A stretch of DNA of 64,000 nucleotides from Umezawaea sp049997955 (GTDB lineage Bacteria; Actinomycetota; Actinomycetes; Mycobacteriales; Pseudonocardiaceae), in NCBI GenBank assembly GCA_049997955.1, contig JAEBDY010000008.1, positions 372,001-436,000 on the forward strand, read 5' to 3'. The translations under genes and the position numbers were made by a program. The notes beneath the pieces are model-generated. The model searched no databases and was not told the origin of the DNA. It saw nothing but the letters and a program-made list of their open reading frames with translations. Every line of letters starts with the position of its first letter. Positions within the stretch are counted from its first letter, which is position 1. Of the stretch, positions 24,346 through 33,815 are shown one piece after another.

Positions 24346-26880
24346 GTGGTCCTGGCACGCGAGACGACCCTTCAGGAACTGCTGGAGGGGTCGAAGCAGT
24401 ACCAGATTCCGCTGTACCAGCGGACCTACTCCTGGGAGACAGCGCAGCTCAAGCAGCTGTGGGAGGACGTCATCCAGCTGGCCGAGGACCGCGCGCACGA
24501 CCGCGAGCTGACCCACTTCATCGGCTCGGTGGTGCTCACCCCCAGCCCGACCAACGGGCCTACCGGCGTGCCGGAATTCCTGGTGATCGACGGCCAGCAG
24601 CGGCTCACCACCCTCTCCATCCTGCTGTGCGCCATCCGCGACCACCGGGCAAAAACGGAGAGCAAGGAGCACCGCGAGCGCATCGACGAGCAGTACCTGA
24701 TCAACAAGTGGCGTCCGGGGCAGCAGCGGTTGAAACTCGTCCCGACGCAGGCGGACCGCGCCGCCTACCTCGCCTGCCTCGACTCCACCCCGCAGGCGGG
24801 CGGGACCGACCGCATCGGCGCCGCCTACCGGTTCTTCTCCGCGCGACTCGCGAGCGCGGACGATCCTGAGGACCCACACGACATCGAGCGGATCGAGAAC
24901 GCGGTGATCTCGGGCCTCGGTCTGGTCTCGGTCACAGCGCAGCAGGGCGACAACCCCCACCGCATCTTCGAATCGCTCAACAACACCGGCCTGCGCCTGA
25001 CCCAGGCAGACCTACTGCGCAACTACCTGTTCATGCGGCTGCCCACCCGCGGTGAGGTCGTCTACCAATCGCTGTGGCTCCCCCTCCAGGACAACTTGAA
25101 CCGCGACCAGTTGGAGCTGCTGTTCTGGCTCGACCTGGTCCAGCGCGACCCCCGTGCCAAGCAGTCCAACACCTACACCGGTCATCAGCGCCGGCTGGGC
25201 CGGATGACCTCGGAAGAGGATGTCGAGCGGGAGATCGCCAGGTTCAGCAGGCTCGGGCAGCTCCTACAGACGATTCTCGACCCGTCGCGTGAGCCGGACC
25301 CGGAGGTGCGGCACCGCCTGGGTCGGCTCAGCGCGTGGGGCACGACAACCGTGTACCCGGTGCTGTTGCACCTTCTGGACCGGCGGGCAAGCGGCACAGC
25401 GGACTCCGCGCAGATCGCGGCGGCGATGCGGTACCTCGAAAGTTACTTCGTCCGTCGCGTCCTCATCGGTCGCGCCACGACCGGCGTCAACCGGACGCTG
25501 CTGTCGATGGTGACCGAGATGGATTCCGAGGCTCCAGTCGACCACGCTGTTCGCCGTTATCTGGCGACCGGCCGCAAGCACTACGCAAGTGATCGTGAGA
25601 TTCGGACGGCGGTCCGGTCCATGCCCTTCTACCTGAACGGGCGCCCGCACCAGCGCACCCTGGTGCTGCGGTGGCTGGAGGAGACCTACGGCAGCAAGGA
25701 GCCGGTGGACCTGTCGACGCTGACGATCGAGCACGTGCTGCCCCAGACGCCGACCCAGTCGTGGCAGGACGTCCTGGCCGAGGACATGGAAGCAGGCGAG
25801 GAGTTCGAGCAGGTGCACGAGGCTCTCCTGCACACCCTGGGGAACTTGACGCTCACCGGCTACAACTCCACGCTCAGCAACAGCCCGTTCGAGAAGAAGC
25901 GCCTGAAGCTCGCCAGCAGCGGCGTGCGAATGAATCAGGAGATCGCCGAGCAGGAGCGCTGGGGACGACCGCAAATCCAGGAACGTGCGGACGCGCTCGC
26001 CGAGCGGGTGATCGCTGAATGGCCCGGCCCCGACGCGCATAAAGACGACTCGCCAGAAACGGCATGGGACGTGATGAACCAGGCGTTGGCGGAGCTGCCA
26101 GCCGGGTCTTGGACCACCTACGGCGATCTCGCCGCCCTGATCGGCAGCCACCCCGTGTCCATCGGCCAGCGACTCGCCACCACCCCCGCCCCTCACGCGC
26201 ACCGGGTACTGCAGTTTGACGGCAAGGTGTCGCCGAACTTCGCCTGGCTCGACCCGACCCACACCGACGACCCGCGAGACCTGCTGGGAGCGGAGGGGGT
26301 GACGTTCGACCATCGTGGGCGGGCGGACCAAGCCCAACGCATCACCACGAAAGGACTTGCCGTGCTCATCGGCGCCGACGTCCCGGACCCGGTTCACGAA
26401 CCCGAGCAGGGTCAAGACCCGGCGTTGCGCGACCGCTTCCTCGATCAGCTCGCGGAACGACAGGGACACGACATCGCCAAGGCGGTGATCGCGGTGCTCA
26501 ACGCGTGGACCGGGAGCGGCGGGCACCTCGAATACGGCGTCGAACTGGAGACGTCGTGCTTCCTCATGTCCCGCGCGAAGTCCCACCCCGATGGCAACAT
26601 CTGGCCCGCGGCCATCTACCCGAGCGGCAAGTTCGAGGTCGTGTTCCAGCACCTCAGCAGACGACCGCCTTTCGACGACCCTGCTCAACGTGAGGAGCTG
26701 CGGCAGCGACTGAACGGCATCGACGGTGTCGACCTGCCCGCAGCGAAGGTCGACCTGCGACCGGGTTTCGAACTGGGCGTCCTGCTCGACGCACCGGCAC
26801 GCGAGCAGCTCATCGAAGTGCTCGGCTGGTTCCACGCAGTCGCCAGTGATGACCAGCTGGCCGACAGCAACGTTTCGTGA
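24346..26880 (+). CDS. GmrSD-like DUF262/DUF1524 restriction protein fused to Atl-like and DUF4268-like domains
   Basis: 844 residues from GTG at 24346. The N-terminal DUF262 has the GmrS-type motif IDGQQRLTTLSIL (about 80-92) and FESLNNTGLRLTQADLLRN. A DUF1524 His-Me nuclease region follows (about 455-520: LTIEHVLPQTPTQSWQ ... LHTLGNLTLTGYNSTLSNSP). At about 570-655 is a segment resembling the alkyltransferase-like/MGMT DNA-binding domain (AELPAGSWTTYGDLAALIG), without the active-site Cys motif. The last 140 residues look like DUF4268. GmrSD enzymes are type IV restriction systems against modified phage DNA; the Atl-like part could recognise modified bases (inference). Confidence 0.8.
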   Translation: MVLARETTLQELLEGSKQYQIPLYQRTYSWETAQLKQLWEDVIQLAEDRAHDRELTHFIGSVVLTPSPTNGPTGVPEFLVIDGQQRLTTLSILLCAIRDHRAKTESKEHRERIDEQYLINKWRPGQQRLKLVPTQADRAAYLACLDSTPQAGGTDRIGAAYRFFSARLASADDPEDPHDIERIENAVISGLGLVSVTAQQGDNPHRIFESLNNTGLRLTQADLLRNYLFMRLPTRGEVVYQSLWLPLQDNLNRDQLELLFWLDLVQRDPRAKQSNTYTGHQRRLGRMTSEEDVEREIARFSRLGQLLQTILDPSREPDPEVRHRLGRLSAWGTTTVYPVLLHLLDRRASGTADSAQIAAAMRYLESYFVRRVLIGRATTGVNRTLLSMVTEMDSEAPVDHAVRRYLATGRKHYASDREIRTAVRSMPFYLNGRPHQRTLVLRWLEETYGSKEPVDLSTLTIEHVLPQTPTQSWQDVLAEDMEAGEEFEQVHEALLHTLGNLTLTGYNSTLSNSPFEKKRLKLASSGVRMNQEIAEQERWGRPQIQERADALAERVIAEWPGPDAHKDDSPETAWDVMNQALAELPAGSWTTYGDLAALIGSHPVSIGQRLATTPAPHAHRVLQFDGKVSPNFAWLDPTHTDDPRDLLGAEGVTFDHRGRADQAQRITTKGLAVLIGADVPDPVHEPEQGQDPALRDRFLDQLAERQGHDIAKAVIAVLNAWTGSGGHLEYGVELETSCFLMSRAKSHPDGNIWPAAIYPSGKFEVVFQHLSRRPPFDDPAQREELRQRLNGIDGVDLPAAKVDLRPGFELGVLLDAPAREQLIEVLGWFHAVASDDQLADSNVS

Positions 26881-27031
26881 CATGCAAGGCGCGCCCGCCG
26901 CGACAAGGTGACCTTTGAGGGACGACAGCGGGTCCACTTCACCTGAAGAGCGCAGAGTGCCCCACGACGATGAATTCGGAATAGAGCGGAACAGACGGGG
27001 GCAGGGCACCCGGACTGTGGGAGGAGATCGC

Positions 27032-28774
27032 ATGCAGGACCCTTCGGACTCGACGGAAATCGCCGAGCCTGACAAGACCAGCTGGAGCGACATGACCGAC
27101 TTACCTGTTGTGGACGATCCGACGGCTGACTCGAAGACGTCAACGGTTCTGGTGGAGGTGCTCCCAGGGGTGGCTGTCATCGCCGGTGAGATCCCGCCGG
27201 AGCTGAAGCCCGATCTGATCGACTTCGGGATCGTGCCCGCTGCCGACCGCAAGCAGATCTCAGCGATCCTCGCCTCGATCGGCAACGCGGCGACGGTGGT
27301 CGGCAATCTCGGAAACGCGTTCGCCAACGTGCAGGGGCTCTACCGGATCGGCGGCACGGCACAGGCCCTGCTGAACAACGGCGCGACGCTCGCAGTCAAG
27401 GACGGCGGGAACCTCGGAGCGGTGATGGGTTCCGGCCGCGTCCTGCATCAGGCCCGCTTCTACCCCGTGAGTGCGGTGAGCAAGGCGCCGATCGCGGCCT
27501 CGGTCGGGCCGGCGCTGGCCATGATCGCCCTTCAGATGATGCTGAATGAGGTCACGGGCCTCGTCAGGACCAACCTCGCGGTGACAAATCAAGTGCTCAC
27601 CACCATCCGCAAGGAGCAGTGGGCCGAACTGACGGGGCTCGTCGCCGCCATCGATCGCGCGGTCGACCAAGCACGAGAGATCGAGTCGGTCCCGGCATCC
27701 CTGTGGGAGGACGTCGCGGGCAGTGGAGCGCTGCTGCGGAAGCAGCTCGAGCTCTACCGGGGGAACGTCCGCGACCACGTCAGTCAGATCAGTCGGGCCG
27801 ACGCACGCAGCCACCGCGAATACTTGCAGACCAACGGCAAAGTGGTCGCCTTCGACGTCCACGCCCTCCTGTCCTCACTCCAGGCATGGACCGGGTACCA
27901 CGCGCTTCGCGCCGCGAGGGCGAGAGCCGCTGGACGCGAGGACGCTACCGAGGCGCACTACGCCGAGATCATCGCGCGCGACACCCGCGCGGAGTTCGAC
28001 TCCGCTCTCACCGAGACGACGAGCCTCATCGACGCGCTGACGCGAGAGTTGCGGATCACCGCCGAACTCGCCGTCCCCGACTCGTGGCCGCTACTGGGCA
28101 AGCGGAACGACGTGAAGGCAGCCCGCGAACTCTCAGCCCAACTCCTGGAGGCGATCAAGCCCCTCGCTGACGCTCTCCATCCGCCAGTCCCCCCACTCGA
28201 CGCTCCGGGCGTCGTCTGCGCACCCGAATCGCTGGATTCCGAACCGTACCTTCGCATTCTGCGCTGGATCTTCGAAGACGGTGAGTCCTTGCGCGTCCTC
28301 GGCTTCCCCGACCAGCTCGTTACCGTCAGTCCCATTTCCGCGATCGTCGGCGGTGCGATGGACATGTTTTCGGCGGCAGCAGACAAGTCCACGGCGAAAA
28401 CACTGGTCGCCGTCACGGATCGCCGCATCATCACGGCCAAGCCGAACGCATTCCTCGAGCAAGCCGAGATCCGTCACGACATCCCGATCGACCAGGTGCG
28501 ATACGTCCGAGCAACAACCGCACAGGACAAGAACTCACGCTCGGCGATCGACCTCATCACACGCGACGAGAACATCCGGTGGCTCTTCCACACCGACATC
28601 GACAACACTCAAGTGGACGCGCTCGCCGCCGTGCTCGCCGAGTCCATGACGATCCCGGACGCCGAACGCGATGAGCTTCAACGGCGGCGCTACGCCTCCC
28701 TTAAGTCGGGCGAGCCGAGTGGGAGCAACGAAACGGCGTCTACCGAACCGCCTGAAACCAAGGCCACGACCTGA
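27032..28774 (+). CDS. Uncharacterised protein with C-terminal bacterial PH-like domain
   Basis: ATG at 27032 follows GGGAGGAGATCGC, a much better site than the upstream in-frame TTG at 26915. The 580 residues include a Gly/Ala-rich hydrophobic stretch (about 90-190, including PIAASVGPALAMIALQMML), a long helical/coiled central region, and near residue 450 a bPH-like segment (KTLVAVTDRRIITAKPN ... DIPIDQVRYVRA). The tail is Thr/Glu-rich and disordered. The hydrophobic part suggests membrane association. It follows the DUF262 gene by 151 bp on the same strand and might be its partner. Function unknown. Confidence 0.65.
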   Translation: MQDPSDSTEIAEPDKTSWSDMTDLPVVDDPTADSKTSTVLVEVLPGVAVIAGEIPPELKPDLIDFGIVPAADRKQISAILASIGNAATVVGNLGNAFANVQGLYRIGGTAQALLNNGATLAVKDGGNLGAVMGSGRVLHQARFYPVSAVSKAPIAASVGPALAMIALQMMLNEVTGLVRTNLAVTNQVLTTIRKEQWAELTGLVAAIDRAVDQAREIESVPASLWEDVAGSGALLRKQLELYRGNVRDHVSQISRADARSHREYLQTNGKVVAFDVHALLSSLQAWTGYHALRAARARAAGREDATEAHYAEIIARDTRAEFDSALTETTSLIDALTRELRITAELAVPDSWPLLGKRNDVKAARELSAQLLEAIKPLADALHPPVPPLDAPGVVCAPESLDSEPYLRILRWIFEDGESLRVLGFPDQLVTVSPISAIVGGAMDMFSAAADKSTAKTLVAVTDRRIITAKPNAFLEQAEIRHDIPIDQVRYVRATTAQDKNSRSAIDLITRDENIRWLFHTDIDNTQVDALAAVLAESMTIPDAERDELQRRRYASLKSGEPSGSNETASTEPPETKATT

Positions 28775-28948
28775 CCACCGCCCCGCAAATCAGGGCGCGC
28801 GGTTCAAAACACCCACCAGGCTTGGTCTGCCAGACGATCCGTGCACCACAATCACAACCGACGCACTAAACGCACCACCTCAACGAACTGCGCCCAATAA
28901 TCACCAATCGATGTCAACTGCGGCGAAGTGCAGCCAACAAGCTGAGCC

Positions 28949-29190
28949 TCACTCTGCCAGCGCGGTCCATCCAACGCCCTGACCAGCACAAACAGAGAAT
29001 CAGCACGTCAGCCGGTTCCGTTCACCGCCGTTCGGAGCAGTCGCATGCGGTTCAACTCCACCGCCTGCTCCAGTTTTACTCCACACACCGCAGTGTGAGT
29101 AGGGCGACCAGGCGCGGAGCTCGACCAGCGAGCACACGGTTCCCAAAGGCGGCACGAAACCTGATCCGCGCCCACGGCGCCGCCCACTCA
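28949..29190. repeat. Left-end repeat, copy 2 (internal)
   Basis: Shares with 14065-14303 and 36391-36640 the ordered blocks CTCACTCTGCCAG, GACCAGCACAAACAGAGAA (28981-28999), CACGTCAGCCGGTTCCGTT, CACCGCCTGCTCCAG and CACACCGCAGTGTGA. Similarity to copy 3 extends about 30 bp further left (GAAGTGCAG-CAACAAG). The opening CTCAC-CTGCCAG matches the anticodon arm of tRNA-Ala. I read it as an old junction of a nested element. The rest of 28775-29480 has no supported gene. Confidence 0.7.
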
Positions 29191-29479
29191 GTCGATGAGC
29201 TGCATGTCTTCGCCGAGCTGGGCATCGGCATATGAGACCTTGGGACGTGCCGGACGGCTGTCGTTCCACGCGACCGGCTACCAACGGCGGCACGGGCCAA
29301 AGAGGTCGACGCGGGACGTCTAAACGCTGGTCAAGAAGGATTTGGCGATCTCGGGGCAGGATCCGCAGCGTGCGATCGAATCGCTGCGCGCCGCGTAGAC
29401 GTTGTGCCTCAGCCGACGTAGCACTTCTTCAGGAAGTGCCAGCGCAAGTGCATTGCCTAACTTTTTCTGCTGGTTGACG

Positions 29480-29960
29480 GCCACACAGCACTCACGGTAT
29501 GGCTGAGTGGGACGAGGATGAGCAGCAACCTCGTGGTGGGAAATCTTCCAGGTCCGGGTTCACTGGAATTAATCCCGTGTCTATGCAGATGTTGTCGCAG
29601 TCGTTCCGGCCGACGCGGACCCGCCGGCCGAGGTTGCGGTGCAGGCGGGCGGTGAGTTCGCGCAGACTCCACCGGGTGAAGGGCAGGTCCGCCCCGACGG
29701 GGCGGACCTTGGCCGTCGCCACGACGAACGCTTCGTCGTCGGGGTCGATCAGGCGGGGACAGCCTCGCCGCTGATCTAGGGTCGAGTGCCGCCAGGCCGC
29801 GAGCGTCGAGGTCGTGGATCACGCCCAGCACGCTGTCGTCGTCCGCCGCGATTAGGCGCGATCGACGGCGCGGGGTCCCCGACGACGAGGGCAGGATGAT
29901 CACCGCCCGGCGCATCCGGATCGTGCCCTGCTTGCCGCGACACATGTTGTTCAGCAGGCG
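29480..29960 (-). pseudogene. IS630-family transposase remnant
   Basis: Minus-strand frames together give an IS630-like N-terminal region: SVLGVIHDLDARGLAALDPR in one frame, then KVRPVGADLPFTRWSLREL and TARLHRNLGRRVRVGRN in another, then LRQHLHRHGI in a third. Several frameshifts and loss of the DDE domain show it is dead. It abuts the 3' end of the methyltransferase gene at 29973. Confidence 0.65.
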
Positions 29961-29972
29961 ACACCCCCACCC

Positions 29973-32054
29973 TCAGTTAATCGACGACGTCACCAAAAGG
30001 TCGTTCAGTGCGTCGCGGCGAATCTTTTGCGTTAGTGCAACCTGCTCTTGCAACAGCCTCTGGTGTTCGTCTAGCTGCTTCATCACCTCAGCGATCGCCC
30101 GCTGCGTTTCGATGTGGGGCAGCCTTACCGGCAGCTCGCTCAATACGTCGAGCGATATGGTCTTCATGGTCATACTTCCGGTCGAGTGGGACTCGAGCCA
30201 CTCCCGCGCCTCTGGGCTACGAAGATACGCCGCGAAGTACTCAGGATCGAGTATGTCAGGAGGCCGCAGTACGAAACAGCCGGTGCCACAGACCCAGCCC
30301 TCCTGGACATCTTGAACTACAGCACAACGTCCCAGTTCTCCACGACGGGCTAGCACAACATCACCGGCGCGGAGGCGGAAGCGCGGAAGTCTATCGGCAT
30401 GCTGCTCAGTGATGTACCTAATATTTGCCTCTGCGAACCTGTTGTCTACTAGGTCCTTTGGCATCACAACGGGGATGCCAGTGTCCATATAGTCTTCAGC
30501 ACGGATGTGGCTTCCCGAGGGTCCTGCGATGAGCAGGCCCGAAACTTGACTCTCGAAACGACCTTTCGCGGTGGCGCCCACCATGCTCCCGAGCAGCACG
30601 CGCCGGTGTTCGATCCTGCCGGCAGTCATCTGCTCGCGCCGATCAAAGATGTCTCGAAGGTGGAGGCAGGACTGAACCGTCTCCATGCCGCGCTCGACCA
30701 GGTCATCACGCACGCTTCTAATGTTCGGCGCCGATACCGGTTGCCCCTGCCCAGTTTCGATGTACAGCCGAGGGTCGAGACTGCCACCCTTGTCAAGGAT
30801 TTCTTTCTGTGGAACCGAACGAGAGAAGCCGGGTTCATCCGGCGCGGTGCGTGATTGCCGCCATGCATGAAAGCGACTACTGATGCGGTCTACATCGTCT
30901 ACGGTTAGCACGCGTTGCTGCCGCGGCGGCTGCACCCCGAGCTGACTGGCATCAATAAATAGGACGGAATTCGCGCCAGCATGCGACGGTTCGCTTGAGG
31001 CCCGTGTAAGTATCCAGATATGCACCGAGACGGACGTGTGCACAAACAGATTCTGAGGCAACGCAATGACGGCGAGTATCACATTATTGATGAGCATCTG
31101 TTTGCGAATGTCTACTTCCCGCCCACTGGACCAGGCGGCCACTGGCGGCATGATCATCACCGCAGTTCCGCCGTCGCTGAGCTGACTCCATGCCAGCTGA
31201 AGCCAGGCGAAATTTGCGTTGGATTCAGGCGGTCGACCGAAAGACCAGTCCGCAGTCTCAGTATGTTTGACACGCTGATTGAATGGCGGATTGCTCACCA
31301 CGCGGTCGACCAGGTCAGTGTCCGCCGTTTTAAACATCGATACCGGGTCTGAGGTCCGCACCTTGGGCCGATCCACTCCGTGGACGGCCAGGTTCATCGT
31401 TGCCAGACCGATATTGCTGTGGTCGGTTACGTATGCCTTGACAGAATCGCCATCAACGCGGCCGTGCCGAGCAATGCGCTGAGCAGCCATTGCCAGCATG
31501 CCGCCAGCCCCACAAGCCGGATCAAGGATCCGATCTCCGGGCCGCACTGACGCCAATTCGACAAGGAGACGGGCAAGTGCACGCGGCGTATAAAACTCAC
31601 CTGTCGAAAAAGTGCTTTCCTGATTATGGCGTTCAAGCAGTAGGTCGCAAACCTTCGACAGTCCAGCGTTGGCTAGCTCCGGAGATCGCCCAAGCGCTGC
31701 GACGAAGGTTGCCAACCATGGCAGGTCGTCTGACTCTCTATCCTCGTCGAGCAACTCAACATTGCGGAGGTCGGCGACGGGAAATCGCGGATTCCTACTG
31801 GCACTCCGTAGCGCGGACCGCAGATCGACGAGTGGTGACTTGGCTTTCCCGGCTTCCTCGACAGCTCTTCCCCAGCGCGTGACGAGCTCATCTTCGTTTG
31901 CGCCTGCGGACTCAATGAAGTCTGCGAGCAGAAGGATCGAGAGCATCGACGTAAGGTCGCCCAAGGTATTCCTGCCGCGCTGGAAAGCAGCGTACGCTCG
32001 CCAAAGCCGCTCAGCGATTATCTTTGCCGGACTCTCGATCTGCATGGTCTCCAT
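29973..32054 (-). CDS. N6-adenine DNA methyltransferase fused to an HsdS-like specificity domain
   Basis: 693 residues. The HsdM-type part has TGEFYTPRALARLLVELAS (151-169), motif I DPACGAGG (178-185) and motif IV NPPF (255-258). From about residue 470 a TRD-like region follows (MPKDLVDNRFAEANIRYITE, RLRAGDVVLARRGELGRCAV, EYFAAYLRSPEAREWL) ending in a coiled-coil typical of type I S subunits (QRAIAEVMKQLDEHQRLLQE). It should methylate adenine at a sequence chosen by the TRD. No HsdR or type IIG nuclease domain is fused or adjacent, so it is an orphan or relies on a distant nuclease. A 38-residue membrane peptide gene lies 27 bp upstream. Its base composition is lower in GC than its neighbours. 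Confidence 0.88.
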   Translation of the reverse strand: METMQIESPAKIIAERLWRAYAAFQRGRNTLGDLTSMLSILLLADFIESAGANEDELVTRWGRAVEEAGKAKSPLVDLRSALRSASRNPRFPVADLRNVELLDEDRESDDLPWLATFVAALGRSPELANAGLSKVCDLLLERHNQESTFSTGEFYTPRALARLLVELASVRPGDRILDPACGAGGMLAMAAQRIARHGRVDGDSVKAYVTDHSNIGLATMNLAVHGVDRPKVRTSDPVSMFKTADTDLVDRVVSNPPFNQRVKHTETADWSFGRPPESNANFAWLQLAWSQLSDGGTAVMIMPPVAAWSSGREVDIRKQMLINNVILAVIALPQNLFVHTSVSVHIWILTRASSEPSHAGANSVLFIDASQLGVQPPRQQRVLTVDDVDRISSRFHAWRQSRTAPDEPGFSRSVPQKEILDKGGSLDPRLYIETGQGQPVSAPNIRSVRDDLVERGMETVQSCLHLRDIFDRREQMTAGRIEHRRVLLGSMVGATAKGRFESQVSGLLIAGPSGSHIRAEDYMDTGIPVVMPKDLVDNRFAEANIRYITEQHADRLPRFRLRAGDVVLARRGELGRCAVVQDVQEGWVCGTGCFVLRPPDILDPEYFAAYLRSPEAREWLESHSTGSMTMKTISLDVLSELPVRLPHIETQRAIAEVMKQLDEHQRLLQEQVALTQKIRRDALNDLLVTSSIN

Positions 32055-32081
32055 ATTCGATCCTCTCGCCTCAAGGCTGGC

Positions 32082-32198
32082 TTACTTCAGTTGAGTGATG
32101 ACGTAGGCCGCTATGGGGAGAAGCATCAACAGGCACAACCGAAGCGTTGTTCCCGTGTTCTGCATCGCCTTCCCAAGCAACTCGAAGAAGGACTTCAC
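32082..32198 (-). CDS. 38-residue single-TM peptide upstream of the methyltransferase
   Basis: GTG at 32198 is preceded by AGGGGGTGCCAG and the frame reads VKSFFELLGKAMQNTGTTLR followed by LCLLMLLPIAAYVITQLK and TAA (32082-32084). The second half is a clean transmembrane helix and the first an amphipathic helix. The good ribosome site, clean stop and 27-bp gap to the methyltransferase start support translation. It could be a toxin-like or anchoring microprotein. It is too short for homology-based naming. Confidence 0.55.
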   Translation of the reverse strand: MKSFFELLGKAMQNTGTTLRLCLLMLLPIAAYVITQLK

Positions 32199-32526
32199 CT
32201 GGCACCCCCTGCTCGCAGGCTAACCGATATTGAGTGCGCAGTGTCGCTGCGCAGCTCCCGCATCGACAACTCAGGCTCATCGCAAGCGCAAGCGTTCGGA
32301 GACGGCGGTGGAACAAGAGGAAACTTACCACCTGGCGACGAGGTTGTGAGTCGCCCAAGACCTTCGCGTTGACAGAGGCGCCCGGTGCGCACTACTGCTG
32401 CGCACTCGACCGAAGCGACATGACCCCAGTTCGAGAAGGGCGCAGCCTTGAGGGGCAGCATTCGAACAATCGGACTACAGCCTTGCCGATCCGTGATGCA
32501 CATCACAGCCCTAGGGTTTGTGGCTA

Positions 32527-32877
32527 GGTCGCCCGCGAATATCTCGCCGTCACCCGACAGGCCGGCGACCGGACGCCGCTCCTGCTGCTCGTCCTCGGCA
32601 CCCCACCACCCTTAGCAGTCGCCGGACACGGCCGCCTGCCCGTTCACGACGCGATCGCTCACCACCTGTCCGCCGTCCACTCCCTCGCACACCACGCGAT
32701 CCGCTCGACGAGCTGACCAGCCGCATCCCCGAAGTGTGCGCGTCAACCACCTGGCACGACCTCGCCCACACAGTCGCCACCCAACACACCCGCATGACCG
32801 TCACCGACCCGTCGATCTCCGCAACCATCACCCGACTGGTCACCTCCATCACGAGCGCCGCCGCCCGCCACTCCTAA
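32527..32877 (+). pseudogene. Frameshifted coding remnant, family unknown
   Basis: One frame encodes AREYLAVTRQAGDRTPLLLL and PPLAVAGHGRLPVHDAIAHH; at about 32700 the coding signal moves to another frame, DPLDELTSRIPEVCASTTWH and VTDPSISATITRLVTSITSA, ending at 32877. No start with a ribosome site is present. Codon bias supports a former gene. The upstream gap 32199-32526 holds only possible promoter sequence for the small peptide gene at 32082. Confidence 0.4.
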
Positions 32878-32950
32878 ACCACACGCGCGACCAACAGCGA
32901 TCGCGGCCCGGTCCGGACCGAAGGGCCGTGCCGGGCCGACCGGGCACTGG

Positions 32951-33559
32951 TCACGAGGTCACGGGTAGTTCGCGTGCACGCTTCTTGTGTTGGTCGCGCA
33001 GTGCGCGCAGCGACAGGTAGTGAGGGCTGTGGGCGTTGTCGGCGATGTTGAGCGGAAGGACCTCGCGCTTGATGAGCTCGTGCTCCAGCTTCCACGGCTC
33101 GTCGTCGAGGACGAACGCCACACGGGCATGGGCACCCATCCACTCGCTGAGCCTGGCCTCGCCCTCCTTGGTGAACGTCAGCCGGGTACCGCTGCCGACC
33201 CGCCGCAGCTCGATCCCCAAATGCTGGGCCAGGTGGCATCCGAGGGTCAGCCGCAGGGTGGAGCCGTAGGCGTTGCCGCCGAAGTGGTAGCCGACCCGCT
33301 GGCGCAGATGCTGCCGACTTGGCCGCGCACCGTTCACTGGAGGCGCCTTCGGCGCGATCCCGACGTACAGCAGCGTGCCGAACTCACCGACACGACACCC
33401 ATCGGTCGGCACACCCAGCGGCACCTGGTCGAAATACCAGGCATACACACCCGATCGCGCGGGCACCATCGACGTCCTCGACATCGCCTCCTCGCGGACA
33501 TACACCCGCTTCGGACTCAGCAGCCCGTCCGCTACCTGTCGATAGACGGCCTCGTCCAC
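32951..33559 (-). CDS. GIY-YIG nuclease family protein
   Basis: GTG at 33559 follows AGGGGGAGTGCC and gives 202 residues; the frame open to 33790 lacks a ribosome site. The nuclease signature is SGVYAWYFDQVP (GVY-type GIY) with GTLLYVGIAPKAP (YVG-type YIG), followed by RQHLRQRVGYHF, which carries the conserved Arg and His of the active site. The downstream half (HARVAFVLDDEPWKLEHELI) supplies a Glu that may bind metal. Such standalone proteins may be restriction or homing-type nucleases. It is divergent from the HNH restriction gene at 33816. Confidence 0.78.
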   Translation of the reverse strand: MDEAVYRQVADGLLSPKRVYVREEAMSRTSMVPARSGVYAWYFDQVPLGVPTDGCRVGEFGTLLYVGIAPKAPPVNGARPSRQHLRQRVGYHFGGNAYGSTLRLTLGCHLAQHLGIELRRVGSGTRLTFTKEGEARLSEWMGAHARVAFVLDDEPWKLEHELIKREVLPLNIADNAHSPHYLSLRALRDQHKKRARELPVTS

Positions 33560-33815
33560 GGCACTCCCCCTGTAGTCCCGGTATTCCGGACCGACGCGAT
33601 GGCCCACGGTGTACCACACGGCTATGACACGGCACCTCCCGTGATCAACGCTCACGCCAGCCACTCGACACCACCGACATGCACTGGTTCGCGCGGCCAT
33701 CCCCTCACCGGGCCCTTGGCACGATGTCGGCAGGCTCATGCGCCTGCCACGTCTGAACACCGGTGCGGTGTCGTCGCACAGGTCGGCCATGATTCACGTC
33801 GTGGTCGTTGAGTCG

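Noticed and set aside
29973..32054. Complete type I or type IIG restriction system
   Set aside because: No HsdR gene nearby and no nuclease motif in the 693 residues.
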